Origin: Deltaproteobacteria bacterium
Lineage (GTDB): Bacteria > Myxococcota_A > Polyangia > Polyangiales > Polyangiaceae
DNA length: 48,105 nucleotides
Assembly: GCA_016209145.1 (NCBI GenBank)
Contig: JACQWT010000143.1
Span: 1 to 48,105, forward strand
Reading direction: 5' to 3'
In this document: positions 15,096 to 22,922 of the stretch, in pieces
Layout of the letters: every line of letters starts with the position of its first letter
Position numbering within the stretch: position 1 is the stretch's first letter
Translations under genes and position numbers: made by a program
The notes under the pieces: model-generated
The model's database searches: none
What the model was told of the DNA's origin: nothing
Seen by the model: the letters and a program-made list of their open reading frames with translations, nothing else

Positions 15096-15824
15096 TCACG
15101 CGCTGGCGCGCTGTGCCGGCTCCAGGATCTCGCCGCCGATGCCGACCTTGGTGAGCGCCAGCGGGATCTGCTTGCCGCTCGCACGGATCGCCTGCGCGGC
15201 CAGACGGGCCAGGCCGTGGCAGCAGGGCACCTCCATGAAGGCCACCTCGACGGCGGCGACGTCGTTGCACCGGAGGATGGCGGCGAGCTTCTCCAGGTAC
15301 GCGGACGTATCGTCGAGCTTCGGGCAGCCGATGAGGAGCGTGCGGCCCGCGAGCAGGCGGCGATGGAACTCCGGCAGAGCGAAGGGCACGCAGTCCGCGG
15401 CGAGGAGCAGCCGCGCGCCGTGGTAGTAGGGGGCCTGGATCGGTGCGAGATGGAGCTGCACCGGCCAGTTCGCGAGCGCCGACGCCTGGCCGGTTCTTTC
15501 GCCGGGCCCGGCGGCCGGCGCGGGGCGCGGGCCCAGCCGCCGCACCGCAGCCCCGGGGCAGCCGCCCGCCGGCGCGCGCCTCGGCCCGGCCTGGCGCTCG
15601 GCCACAGCCCGCGCGTCGAAGGGCTCTGCCTCGCGCGCGACGATGGTGATGGCGCTTTGCGGGCAGTCGCCGATGCAGGCGCCCAGGCCGTCGCAGTAGG
15701 TGTCGGCGACGAGCCTTGCTTTGCCGTCCACGATGGCGATCGCGCCCTCGTGGCAGGCCGTGACGCACTGGCCGCAGCCGTCGCACTTGGCCTCGTCGAT
15801 CTGGACGATCTGTCGCTTGGGCAT
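15096..15824 (-). CDS. 2[4Fe-4S] ferredoxin-domain protein
   Basis: A 242-residue cytoplasmic protein. The N-terminal 65 residues form a bacterial ferredoxin domain with two cluster motifs: CDGCGQCVTAC and, less standard, CDGLGACIGDC, which lacks the second Cys of CxxCxxC (Leu-Gly in its place), so the second cluster may use only the remaining cysteines. After a Pro/Arg-rich linker, a C-terminal domain (about 110-240) has conserved-looking cysteines in RTLLIGCPKLDD and FMEVPCCHGLARLA, of unknown function. It follows the cupin gene by 12 bp. Pairing of a cupin with this type of ferredoxin suggests a redox- or oxygen-linked response. Confidence 0.85.
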   Translation of the reverse strand: MPKRQIVQIDEAKCDGCGQCVTACHEGAIAIVDGKARLVADTYCDGLGACIGDCPQSAITIVAREAEPFDARAVAERQAGPRRAPAGGCPGAAVRRLGPRPAPAAGPGERTGQASALANWPVQLHLAPIQAPYYHGARLLLAADCVPFALPEFHRRLLAGRTLLIGCPKLDDTSAYLEKLAAILRCNDVAAVEVAFMEVPCCHGLARLAAQAIRASGKQIPLALTKVGIGGEILEPAQRASA

Positions 15825-15836
15825 GGGAGCCTCTCC

Positions 15837-16277
15837 TCAGCGCGGCTCGCGGATCATCACGAGCAGCATCACCAGGGGCTCGATGGCCGTCAGGGCGTGA
15901 GGGACGTCCGCCGGCATCATCACCGCCTCACCCGCATGGGCCCGGACGGGGCGGGGGCCGATGGTGATCTCCACCTCGCCCTGGAGCACCTGCACGAAGG
16001 CATCGAAGGGCGCGCTGTGCTCGCTCAATGCCTGGCCGCGGTCCATGGCGAAGAGCGTGATGGTGCCGCCCTTGCTGCGCGCGAGCGTCCGGCTGACCAC
16101 CGCGCCCGGCACCACATCGATCAGCTTGGCCAGGGGGACCGCGAGCGCAAGCGGCAGGCGGCCATCGCCGGGGATCGTGGCCTGCTCGTCATGCGACCGC
16201 GCCGCCGCTTCCGGGCTGGCGGCGGGTGAAGGGTTGGATGAAGAGCTGCAGTGAGTATCTCGCTTCTCGTCGGGCAT
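15837..16277 (-). CDS. cupin-domain protein
   Basis: A 146-residue protein with a Ser/Ala-rich N-terminal 35 residues followed by a single cupin barrel (about 45-140): LFAMDRGQALSEHSAPFDAFVQVLQGEVEITIG, then HAGEAVMMPADVPHAL. The metal-site pattern is altered: His in SEHSAP is kept and VPHAL supplies the last His, but the second His of HxH is Ser-Ala, so metal binding is uncertain. It is the first gene of a probable operon with the ferredoxin protein. An AGGAG about 10 nt upstream supports ATG 16277. Two inverted repeats lie in the divergent promoter region. Confidence 0.82.
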   Translation of the reverse strand: MPDEKRDTHCSSSSNPSPAASPEAAARSHDEQATIPGDGRLPLALAVPLAKLIDVVPGAVVSRTLARSKGGTITLFAMDRGQALSEHSAPFDAFVQVLQGEVEITIGPRPVRAHAGEAVMMPADVPHALTAIEPLVMLLVMIREPR

Positions 16278-16375
16278 GGTTGCGTAGCTCCTGGCGAAAC
16301 GGCATGCAGCCGGCGTGCCACGTCCCCTTGTGGCCCAAATCAGCACCGAGATCGAGCTCGAAGGGGTGCTCGCAA

Positions 16376-16423
16376 CTACGCTGGCGTAGAAATCGCAACG
16401 CGGGTGTTGCCGATACCGCAACA
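16376..16423. promoter_or_regulatory. two inverted repeats in a divergent promoter region
   Basis: Between the cupin gene (minus) and the M50 peptidase gene (plus) are CTACGC-TG-GCGTAG (16376-16389) and TGTTGC-N7-GCAACA (16405-16423), both with perfect arms. The second contains TTGC...GCAA, similar in outline to CRP/FNR-family sites, although the 7-nt spacer differs from the usual FNR layout. They are candidate operators for either gene; the regulator is unknown. Confidence 0.45.
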
Positions 16424-16478
16424 GTGACGCCGTTCCGCGGCAACTGGCCGGCGGACAGACGTGCTACCATGGCCGTCG

Positions 16479-17243
16479 ATGCGTCGGACTGCCGGCAAGC
16501 ACTCGATCGGCGCGGGCATGCGGCCGGCGGCGGCCCCGCCGCGGGGCGCGGTCGCCGTCCTGCTCGCGTGCGCGGGCGCCACGGCCGTGCTGCCGCACGT
16601 CCCGCTGCTGCGCTGGCTGGCCTGGCCGCTCATGCTCGTCTCGACGTTCGCCCACGAGATGGGCCACGGCATCGCCGCGCTCTGCGTGGGCGGGAGCTTC
16701 GGCGAGTTTCGCATGTGGCCGGACGGCTCGGGCGTGGCCAGCGTGGCGGCGGGCACCGGACGGCTGACGGCGGCGCTGGTCAGCGCCGGCGGGTTGATCG
16801 GCCCGGCCATGGCCGCGGCCGGCCTGTTCGGGCTCGCCCGGGGCGAGCGGCGCGCGCGTGTCGCCTTGGTCGGGCTGGTGGCCGGCCTGCTCGTGGTCCT
16901 CGCGCTCTTCGTGCGCGGTTGGTTCGGTCTGCTCTTCGCGCTGACCATGGCAGCCGTGCTCGCGCTCCTGGCCCGCTTCGGCAGCGCCTGGCTGGCGCGG
17001 CTCGGGCTGGTGTTCGTGGCCGTGCAGCTTGCGCTGAGCGTGTTCACCCGCGCCGACTACCTGTTCACGCCCGTGGCGCACACCTCGGCCGGGGAGCTCC
17101 CCTCCGACGTGGCGCAGATCGCGCGCGCCCTGCTCCTGCCGTACTGGTTCTGGGGCGCCCTGATCGGCGCGCTCAGCGTCGCGGTGCTGCTCGTGGGCCT
17201 GTGGCTCTACCTGCGTCCGCAGGGGCGCGGGGCGCGGCGTTAG
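16479..17243 (+). CDS. M50-type membrane metallopeptidase
   Basis: A 254-residue integral membrane protein with about six or seven hydrophobic segments. The zinc motif HEMGH (His59, Glu60, His63) lies at the end of a hydrophobic segment, as in M50B-like intramembrane site-2-type proteases. The family's second metal site (NxxPxxxLDG) was not found, so it may be a divergent M50B-like member. No ribosome binding site is visible. ATG 16479 follows TACCAT (16465-16470, possible -10) by 8 nt, and an upstream GTG at 16461 is an alternative start. The substrate is unknown. The stop is one base from the convergent carboxylesterase stop. Confidence 0.78.
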   Translation: MRRTAGKHSIGAGMRPAAAPPRGAVAVLLACAGATAVLPHVPLLRWLAWPLMLVSTFAHEMGHGIAALCVGGSFGEFRMWPDGSGVASVAAGTGRLTAALVSAGGLIGPAMAAAGLFGLARGERRARVALVGLVAGLLVVLALFVRGWFGLLFALTMAAVLALLARFGSAWLARLGLVFVAVQLALSVFTRADYLFTPVAHTSAGELPSDVAQIARALLLPYWFWGALIGALSVAVLLVGLWLYLRPQGRGARR

Positions 17244-17244
17244 G

Positions 17245-18888
17245 CTACTTCGGCGCGATCGAGTCCCAGAAGTCGCATTTGTCGGCCAGCAGATCCGAGC
17301 CCGTCGCGATCGCCAGATCGAGCACGAGGTGCTGGTCGCCCGGCTGGTCGTACTCCGGCCAGACGACAGCCCCGGCGCCGTTGGGATCGCCGCCCTGCGC
17401 GAAGCGCGTCCAGTAGCCCATCATCGCCTCGCTCAAGGGCTTGTCCTCGGCCGCGAGCGGCGTGACACCCAGCTCCTTCGTTCCGAACAGGAACGCAAGC
17501 TCGGCCGAGTGGAAGGCGCCCCAGTCGCCCAGCACGAAGTCGACCTCGCGGGTGAAGTAGTAGAGGAACACCTGAGCGCCGTTCTTGCGCAGCGCGCGCG
17601 CCGTGCGGCGCGTGCTGCAGTTGAACAGGCCGTGGCCCACGACGTCGGTGAGAGCATCGGCCGGCTTGTCGTAGGCCGAGGCCGGGTACTCGCCCAGCAC
17701 GGCGTCGGCGTGCGCGGCCGTGTACGGCAGGCTCTTCACGATCTGCGCATACTGCTGCTCGGTGATGTCGCCCAGCTTCGCCAGGGCGATGAAGAGCGTG
17801 CCCTCGTCCTTGTTCGAGCCGAGCAGCACCGGGCCGGCGTTGACGTCGCCGGCGGCCAGAGCCTTGGGGCCCGCCTCGGGAAGGACGTGGCCGTCCACCC
17901 ACGGCGCCCAGCTCGGTCCGCTGCCGAAGAGGAACGGCTCCTGGGGCTGGGCAGCGACGATCTCCTCGGCCTTCTTGGCGCGCAGGCACGCGATCGCCTT
18001 GGCGCCGTCGCCCTCGCAGCCTGCCGTTTTGGCGAAGTCGGCGCCCTGCGCCTCGCCCCACGCCAGGGGCATCATCAGGCTCTCGGCCGGCCCGCTCTGC
18101 ACCACGGCTCGCGCGAATAGGCCCTTGCTCTGCGGCGACACGAGGTGGGCGACGACGCTTATGCCCCCGGCCGACTCGCCGAAGATGGTCACGTTCGTCG
18201 GATCCCCGCCGAAGGCCGCGATGTTGTCGCGCACCCACTCCAGGGCGAAACGTTGGTCCTCCAGGCCATAGTTGCCCGACCAGGGATGGCCCGGATCCTC
18301 GGCGCTGAGAGCGGTGTGCGCGAGGAAGCCGAGGGGTCCCAGCCGGTAGTTGACGGTGACGAGCACAACCGGGCCTGCCGGTGCCAGGTGCTCCCCGCTG
18401 TAGGTGCCTTCGCCGTGGCCGCTGCCCACGACGAAGCCGCCGCCGTGCAGCCACACCATGACCGGCAGCGGCGCGCCGGGCGCGGCGGAGGGCGCCCAGA
18501 CGTTGAGCGTGAGGCAGTCCTCGCTCGAATCGGAGACGTACTTGCCGGTCATCATGTCACGCTGCGGGCAGATCGGGCCGACCTCGCTCGCCTCGCGCGG
18601 CTCGGCCCAGGCCACGACCGGCTGCGCCGCCTTGAAGCGCAAGGCTCCGAGCGGCGGTGCCGCGTAGGGGATGCCTAGCCACGCCCGCGCTTCGCCAATG
18701 CTCGTGCCCTTTGCGGGCCCGCCCGTCGTGACGACCACGTCGCCGCCCTGGCCGCCCCCGCCGTCCCCACCTCCGGCGCCGCCTCCGCCGCTTGCGGCGG
18801 TCGTGGTCGGCGGGGGCGACGGGGAAGGCTCCGAGCCGCAGGACAAAGCTAGCAGCGAGACCAGGAGGAGGAGGGCCATGCGGTTCAT
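17245..18888 (-). CDS. type-B carboxylesterase lipoprotein
   Basis: A 547-residue exported alpha/beta-hydrolase of the carboxylesterase/cholinesterase family. Signal peptide with lipobox ALSC, Gly-rich linker (about 32-58), then family blocks: IPYAAPPLGALRF, SEDCLTLNVWAP, the oxyanion loop HGGGF, GNYGLEDQRFALEWVRDNI, the nucleophile elbow GESAGG (Ser239), and the catalytic His in AFHSAELAFLFG. The domain appears complete. It probably hydrolyses carboxylic esters at the cell surface; the substrate is not predictable. It is divergent from the glycosyltransferase across 132 bp and convergent with the M50 gene with a 1-bp gap. Confidence 0.92.
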   Translation of the reverse strand: MNRMALLLLVSLLALSCGSEPSPSPPPTTTAASGGGGAGGGDGGGGQGGDVVVTTGGPAKGTSIGEARAWLGIPYAAPPLGALRFKAAQPVVAWAEPREASEVGPICPQRDMMTGKYVSDSSEDCLTLNVWAPSAAPGAPLPVMVWLHGGGFVVGSGHGEGTYSGEHLAPAGPVVLVTVNYRLGPLGFLAHTALSAEDPGHPWSGNYGLEDQRFALEWVRDNIAAFGGDPTNVTIFGESAGGISVVAHLVSPQSKGLFARAVVQSGPAESLMMPLAWGEAQGADFAKTAGCEGDGAKAIACLRAKKAEEIVAAQPQEPFLFGSGPSWAPWVDGHVLPEAGPKALAAGDVNAGPVLLGSNKDEGTLFIALAKLGDITEQQYAQIVKSLPYTAAHADAVLGEYPASAYDKPADALTDVVGHGLFNCSTRRTARALRKNGAQVFLYYFTREVDFVLGDWGAFHSAELAFLFGTKELGVTPLAAEDKPLSEAMMGYWTRFAQGGDPNGAGAVVWPEYDQPGDQHLVLDLAIATGSDLLADKCDFWDSIAPK

Positions 18889-19020
18889 GGCCGATGTTGT
18901 GCCACTGGCCGGCGCGGGGCGCATGGCATTTCGGACGGCGGCGGGGCACGGGGCGCGGCCGCGCGCGCACAACCCGCGGTAGACTAGCAACGCGGAGCTC
19001 CAGCGTCTGGGAAGCATCCG

Positions 19021-19734
19021 GTGAAGATCTCGCTCATCATCCCCGCCCGCAACGAGGAGAGGCTCCTGGGCGGGTGCCTGCAATCCGTCCGCGAGGCCGC
19101 GGAGCGGGCCGCCGTCGAGGTAGAGACCGTGGTCGTGCTCAACCGGTGCACGGATGGGACCGAGCAGATCGCGCGCGCGGCCGGCGCGCTCGTCGTGTGC
19201 GACGACACCAAGTGCCTTGCCCACATCCGCAACACCGGCGCCAAGGCATCGAGCGGCGAGATCCTCGTGACCATCGACGCCGACAGCCGCATGTCTCCGA
19301 ATCTGCTGGCCGAGATCGCCAAGGCGCTGCGCGACGAGCGCGTGGTGGGCGGCTCGGTCAGGATCATGCTCGAACGGCTGTCGCTCGGGCTCGTCCTCAC
19401 CCTGCTTCTCCTGCTGCCGATCCTCTTGGTCATGCGCATCTCCGGTGGCTCGTTCTGGGTGCGACGGGAGACGTACTTCGCGCTTGGTGGCTTCGACGAG
19501 CGGCTGCGCAGCTTCGAGGACGTGGACTTCGCCCTGCGCCTGAGGCGCCACGCCCGCTCGCGCGGCAAGCGCGCGAGGATCCTCCTGCGGGGACACATCG
19601 TGACCTCATGCCGCAAGTTCGACCGCTTCGGCGACTGGTACCTGTTGCGCCGTCCGTCGGTGGCGCTCGCCCTCGTGCGCCATTGCGCCGACCCGCGGCT
19701 CGAGGACGAGCTCTGGTACGACGCGGGGCGCTAG
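19021..19734 (+). CDS. family 2 glycosyltransferase with membrane segment
   Basis: A 237-residue GT-A fold glycosyltransferase. The N-terminus KISLIIPARNEERLLGGCLQSV is typical of GT2, and DADSRMSPNLL carries the DxD nucleotide-sugar/metal motif. GGSFWVRRETYFALGGFDE followed by EDVDFALRLRR is the acceptor/catalytic ED region. A hydrophobic stretch LVLTLLLLLPILLVM (about residues 122-138) may touch the membrane. It starts with GTG; GGGAAG lies about 6 nt upstream. A TAGACT box (18982-18987) is a possible -10. The sugar and acceptor are unknown. Confidence 0.88.
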   Translation: MKISLIIPARNEERLLGGCLQSVREAAERAAVEVETVVVLNRCTDGTEQIARAAGALVVCDDTKCLAHIRNTGAKASSGEILVTIDADSRMSPNLLAEIAKALRDERVVGGSVRIMLERLSLGLVLTLLLLLPILLVMRISGGSFWVRRETYFALGGFDERLRSFEDVDFALRLRRHARSRGKRARILLRGHIVTSCRKFDRFGDWYLLRRPSVALALVRHCADPRLEDELWYDAGR

Positions 19735-19768
19735 AGCCTCCCGGCGCCCGCCGGCTGCGCTGCCGCGT

Positions 19769-19889
19769 CTAGGAGTGTGTCGGAGAAAGCGTGCTCGAAA
19801 TGGTCCAAGTTATCGAAATCGCTCACTTTACTCTGACGCTGGAACCGAACAATTCCGCGCACTTAGTTTTTTCTCCGACAGGCTCCTAG
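19769..19889. mobile_element. 121-bp MITE-like element
   Basis: A short non-coding segment bounded by inverted ends. The left end CTAGGAGTGTGTCGGAGAAA (19769-19788) and the reverse complement of the right end, CTAGGAGCCTGTCGGAGAAA, match at 18 of 20 positions. CTAG at both outer borders could be a duplicated palindromic target. The interior is clearly more A+T-rich than its surroundings and has no reading frame of note, so this looks like a non-autonomous derivative mobilised by a transposase elsewhere. No second copy was seen in the window. Confidence 0.7.
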
Positions 19890-19896
19890 AGCTACA

Positions 19897-20055
19897 TCAG
19901 AACGCGCCGCGGCCGTCCGCCTCCGCATCACCGGCCGGCAGCGCGTCCCTCGTGCGGCGCACGAACTCGGCGAGGCGGTCGAGCGCCTCGACCTCGATCC
20001 GGCTCTCCGAGAGCAGGCGGGAGAGGCGCGCCCGCACTGGGTCCGAGGGGCTCAC
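19897..20055 (-). pseudogene. truncated HEPN-like toxin partner
   Basis: A 52-codon frame starting at GTG 20055, which overlaps the stop of the upstream nucleotidyltransferase gene (GTGA). The sequence SPSDPVRARLSRLLSESRIEVEALDRLAEFVRRTRDALP resembles the first two helices of HepT-like/HEPN partners of MNT genes, but it stops before the region where an Rx4-6H motif would lie. The stop is only 7 bp from the edge of the MITE-like element, and no continuation is found on its other side. It is most likely a toxin gene that lost its 3' two-thirds; a small complete partner protein cannot be excluded. Confidence 0.5.
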
Positions 20056-20408
20056 GGCAGGTCCTCGCCCTCCGAGATGACGCGCTGGCGAAACGCGGGC
20101 GGAAGCGACGCGAGGTCGAAGACCTCAACCACGGCGCCCGCTGCGGCCGACGCCGCCGCCATGGCATCCCCGAGCTCGGCGAGCGGCAGGCCCTCGACCG
20201 CCAGGTCCGTGTCCGACCGCGCATGGAAGCCACCCCAGGCCAGCGACCCAAAGAGGATCACGCGGCCGGCACCGAAGCGCTGGCGCAGAAGCCTGACCAC
20301 ATCCGGGAGCCGCCGGCGCACGTTGGCGGCCCGCGCCGCGAGCGCGGCCTGTTCGCCCGCGGCACGCGCGACGAGCGCCCGCGCCGCGCCCTCGGGCGTC
20401 ACGACCAT
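20052..20408 (-). CDS. MNT-like nucleotidyltransferase-domain protein
   Basis: A 118-residue protein with a minimal nucleotidyltransferase fold. FGSLAWGGFHARSDTDLAV shows the GS-x10-DxD signature, and VVEVFDLASLP supplies the third acidic position. It resembles antitoxins of MNT/HEPN pairs. ATG 20408 is preferred over GTG 20423. The partner downstream overlaps it by 4 bp and is truncated, so the pair probably no longer has an active toxin. About 35 residues precede the core and may form a helical arm. Confidence 0.8.
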   Translation of the reverse strand: MVVTPEGAARALVARAAGEQAALAARAANVRRRLPDVVRLLRQRFGAGRVILFGSLAWGGFHARSDTDLAVEGLPLAELGDAMAAASAAAGAVVEVFDLASLPPAFRQRVISEGEDLP

Positions 20409-20560
20409 GCCATGATCGTACACGCCGGCAAGCGTGGCGGCAACGGCCGCCAGGGCGACTCTGCCGGGACCCTGGCTCGCCCCCCAAGCGTACGCCCAGC
20501 CGGCCGGCGCGCTGGCTCGCCTCTACCCACGCCGCCCCCTGCGGCGCTACACTCTGGCGC

Positions 20561-21703
20561 ATGCCTCGATCCGCCGTGCCCGCTCTCGTCTGGGCAGTCC
20601 TGCTCATGTCGCTTGCCTGCTCCGGCCCGAATGCGGCCACGCCGCCGGTTTCCTCGAGCGGCGGCGCGGGCGGCTCGGACGGCCCCCACGGCGGCGCGGG
20701 CGGCGCCGCGGGCTCCGGTGGCGTGGGCGGCGGCAGTGCGGGCGGCGGCGGCACGGCCGGCGGCGCTGGCGCGCCGTGCCCGGCGGACGTCACCTGCGTC
20801 GAGAGCTTCCCTTTCACCGACGAGCGCGACACGAGCGCCGAGGGCAAGAGCAGCTTCGACGCCTACGCCTGCGCGCCCGACGCCGACGAGTCCGGGCCCG
20901 AGATCGTCTACCGCGTGAGCGTTCCGGCTGACGGCTTTCTCAGCGCCGCAGTGTACGAGCAGCAGGGCGTGGACGTGGACGTGCACATCCTGGGCTCGCA
21001 CGATCCCGACGATTGCCTCGATCGCGGCAACTACCACGCCCGGGCCGACGTAGGCGCGGGCGAGCGCTGGGTCGTGGTGGACACCTTCGCGCAAGCGGGC
21101 AAGGCCCAGGCGGGCGCGTTTCGCGTGGACATCGGCTTCACCGAGCCTTCGGATGGCCCGTGCACCATGGCGCAAGGCGAGATGGCGCGCGTGGGCGACG
21201 GGGGCAACCACTTGAAGATGCCCGCCACGGGACCAGTCGTGAAAGAGGCCCATCTCGTGACGCAGGAGGAGCCTGCGCCCTATCCCGACGGCCCGACGGA
21301 CGAGCTCGCCAGTCACTACGCCCTGTCGCAGGGCAAGACGGGCTTCGTGCTGCACCGCGACGAGCCGTGGGCGCCCCTGGAGGGCGGCTCGTTCTACGGC
21401 TGCGGCATCGGCAGCCCGGCCGACTTCCCGGTGCTGCACGAGGCCTGGTACGTCAACATGTACTGGACCAAGGAGTCGCGGCCGGCCAAGGGCACGCGCA
21501 TGATTCTGCGCGATCCCAAGGGCGGCAGCCGTGCCGTGGTAGTCGCGGCCGGCTACGAGACGGGGCCGGGCGATCCAGCGAACATCGGCGGCACCGTGGA
21601 AGAGGCGCACTTCTACCTGGGCACCGGCCACGAGAGCACCCTCAAGCTCGGTATCGCGGTCGACCAGTCACTGCCCTTCGGGCCACGGCGGTGCACGGAC
21701 TAG
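20561..21703 (+). CDS. lipoprotein of unknown function
   Basis: A 380-residue exported protein: signal peptide with lipobox SLAC, then a Gly/Ser/Ala linker (about 28-70). A first beta-rich part (about 75-205; [13 protein letters not shown], then [29 protein letters not shown]) resembles a PPC-type jelly-roll domain. A second part (about 210-375) contains [21 protein letters not shown] and [23 protein letters not shown], with no recognised family or obvious catalytic residues. A TACACT box (20548-20553) ends 7 nt before the ATG, with no ribosome binding site, again compatible with a leaderless mRNA. The acylphosphatase gene follows 20 bp downstream. Confidence 0.78.
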   Translation: MPRSAVPALVWAVLLMSLACSGPNAATPPVSSSGGAGGSDGPHGGAGGAAGSGGVGGGSAGGGGTAGGAGAPCPADVTCVESFPFTDERDTSAEGKSSFDAYACAPDADESGPEIVYRVSVPADGFLSAAVYEQQGVDVDVHILGSHDPDDCLDRGNYHARADVGAGERWVVVDTFAQAGKAQAGAFRVDIGFTEPSDGPCTMAQGEMARVGDGGNHLKMPATGPVVKEAHLVTQEEPAPYPDGPTDELASHYALSQGKTGFVLHRDEPWAPLEGGSFYGCGIGSPADFPVLHEAWYVNMYWTKESRPAKGTRMILRDPKGGSRAVVVAAGYETGPGDPANIGGTVEEAHFYLGTGHESTLKLGIAVDQSLPFGPRRCTD

Positions 21704-21723
21704 CTTCGGAGCAAGGGCAGGCG

Positions 21724-21999
21724 ATGGCCAAGGCAGCAGCGAAGGCGATCATCTCCGGCAGGGTGCAGGGAGTGTGGTACCGCGCCAGCGCGCGATCGGA
21801 GGCGGAGCGGCTCGGCCTCTCGGGCTGGGTGCGCAACGCGCCTGACGGCTCGGTCGAGGCCTTTCTCGAGGGCGAGCGAGACGCGATCGAGCGCATGCTC
21901 GCCTGGTGCCGCCAGGGACCGCCCCTTGCCGCGGTCGAGCGCGTAGAGGTCACCTGGACCGAGCCCGAGGGGCACGGGGCCTTCCGCGTCACGCACTGA
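21724..21999 (+). CDS. acyP: acylphosphatase
   Basis: A 91-residue cytoplasmic enzyme hydrolysing the carboxyl-phosphate bond of acylphosphates. The signature GRVQGVWYR (phosphate loop, catalytic Arg20) and [13 protein letters not shown] (catalytic Asn38) are both present, and the length is standard. It follows the lipoprotein gene closely and may share its transcript. Its last 11 bp overlap the convergent vapC-like gene. Confidence 0.95.
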   Translation: MAKAAAKAIISGRVQGVWYRASARSEAERLGLSGWVRNAPDGSVEAFLEGERDAIERMLAWCRQGPPLAAVERVEVTWTEPEGHGAFRVTH

Positions 22000-22435
22000 A
22001 CCGGCCCGAGCCGTGCCGCGCCGCCCGTCTCAGCCGGTCCCCGGCCGCGCCAGGCGAGCGCACCGGCAGGCCCAGCCCGCTCGCGGCATCGGACATCCGC
22101 CGGTCGTACGTGACCACCGCGTCGAGATCGTCGCCCAGGGCCTGCGCCGAAGCGAGGTGGATCGCATCGAGGCTGCGAAGGACGCGTGGATCGATCGCGG
22201 CTGCGGCCTCCAAGAGCACATCGTCGAGCCGGAGGAGCCGGATGCGCTCAAGCAGCTTCTTGGCGCGCTCGGCCGCGGGCCTGCCTTGGAGACGAACGGC
22301 GCGCAGGACCTCCACGCGGGCGAGCGCGCTGGAGACCCGCTGCGGGCGCCGCCCCAAGAAGCGACGGAGCGCCCCGGACTCGGGTTCGGCAACCACGAGC
22401 TTCACCAGCGCCGACGAGTCCAGGTAGACGCCCAC
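21989..22435 (-). CDS. vapC: PIN-domain toxin (VapC-type)
   Basis: A 148-residue PIN-fold endoribonuclease. The acidic catalytic residues are all visible: Asp6 ([10 protein letters not shown]), Glu42 (ARVEVLRA), Asp90 ([12 protein letters not shown]) and Asp111 (VVTYDRRM). VapC toxins cut tRNA or rRNA with Mg2+ when not bound by antitoxin. The tail after residue 115 is longer and Arg-rich. It starts with GTG one base after the antitoxin stop, the standard antitoxin-toxin order. It appears intact, unlike the two MNT/HEPN pairs in this window. Confidence 0.92.
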   Translation of the reverse strand: MGVYLDSSALVKLVVAEPESGALRRFLGRRPQRVSSALARVEVLRAVRLQGRPAAERAKKLLERIRLLRLDDVLLEAAAAIDPRVLRSLDAIHLASAQALGDDLDAVVTYDRRMSDAASGLGLPVRSPGAAGDRLRRAARHGSGRFSA

Positions 22436-22436
22436 G

Positions 22437-22712
22437 TCAGCGCTCGTCCTGCCTCGCCTCCGCCAGGGTTTGGCTCGGTAGCGGCACGCCGCGCACTGCC
22501 CGCAGCGGTGGGCCGAGGTCCAGGACGTCGCCCACGGCCTCGCTCAATCGCGCTTGCGCATCGAGGCGCGCGAGCCCCTGGCCTCTGGGAATTGGCACCC
22601 ACAACGCGATGGGCCGGCCGCGGTCGGCGATCTGGAACGTTTCCCCCGCTTCGACGAGCCTGAGGTACGCGCTCGCGTTCTGGCGGAGCTGACGGATGCC
22701 GATGACGGTCAT
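22437..22712 (-). CDS. Phd/YefM-family antitoxin (VapB role)
   Basis: A 91-residue antitoxin. The N-terminal 45 residues (IGIRQLRQNASAYLRLVEAG, then FQIADRGRPIALWVP) are the Phd/YefM DNA-binding and dimerisation fold. The C-terminal part should wrap around the PIN toxin encoded 1 bp downstream. The ATG directly abuts a perfect 7-2-7 palindrome, the likely autoregulatory operator. No ribosome binding site is present, so translation may be leaderless. Confidence 0.9.
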   Translation of the reverse strand: MTVIGIRQLRQNASAYLRLVEAGETFQIADRGRPIALWVPIPRGQGLARLDAQARLSEAVGDVLDLGPPLRAVRGVPLPSQTLAEARQDER

Positions 22713-22728
22713 GTGCTACAAGTAGCAC
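22713..22728. promoter_or_regulatory. palindromic operator at the antitoxin start
   Basis: GTGCTAC-AA-GTAGCAC is a perfect inverted repeat ending directly at the antitoxin start codon (22712 on the minus strand). Position and symmetry fit binding by the Phd-type antitoxin, alone or with the PIN toxin, to repress their own operon. Confidence 0.6.
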
Positions 22729-22922
22729 CTGACCCCGCGGCGCGCAAGTCCGGCGCCGCCGCCGCGGCGCGCGACCAAGCCGCGAACACGTTCCCCGAGC
22801 TGCTCGGCGCGTTTGTCCGGCAGCGCAGAAGCGAGATGCGGATCCAGGCGGCATGACGTGCGGGATCAACACAGCTTCACTCACCGGCCCGGCGGCGGAC
22901 AGGCACAAGCGGCGGAGGCCAG

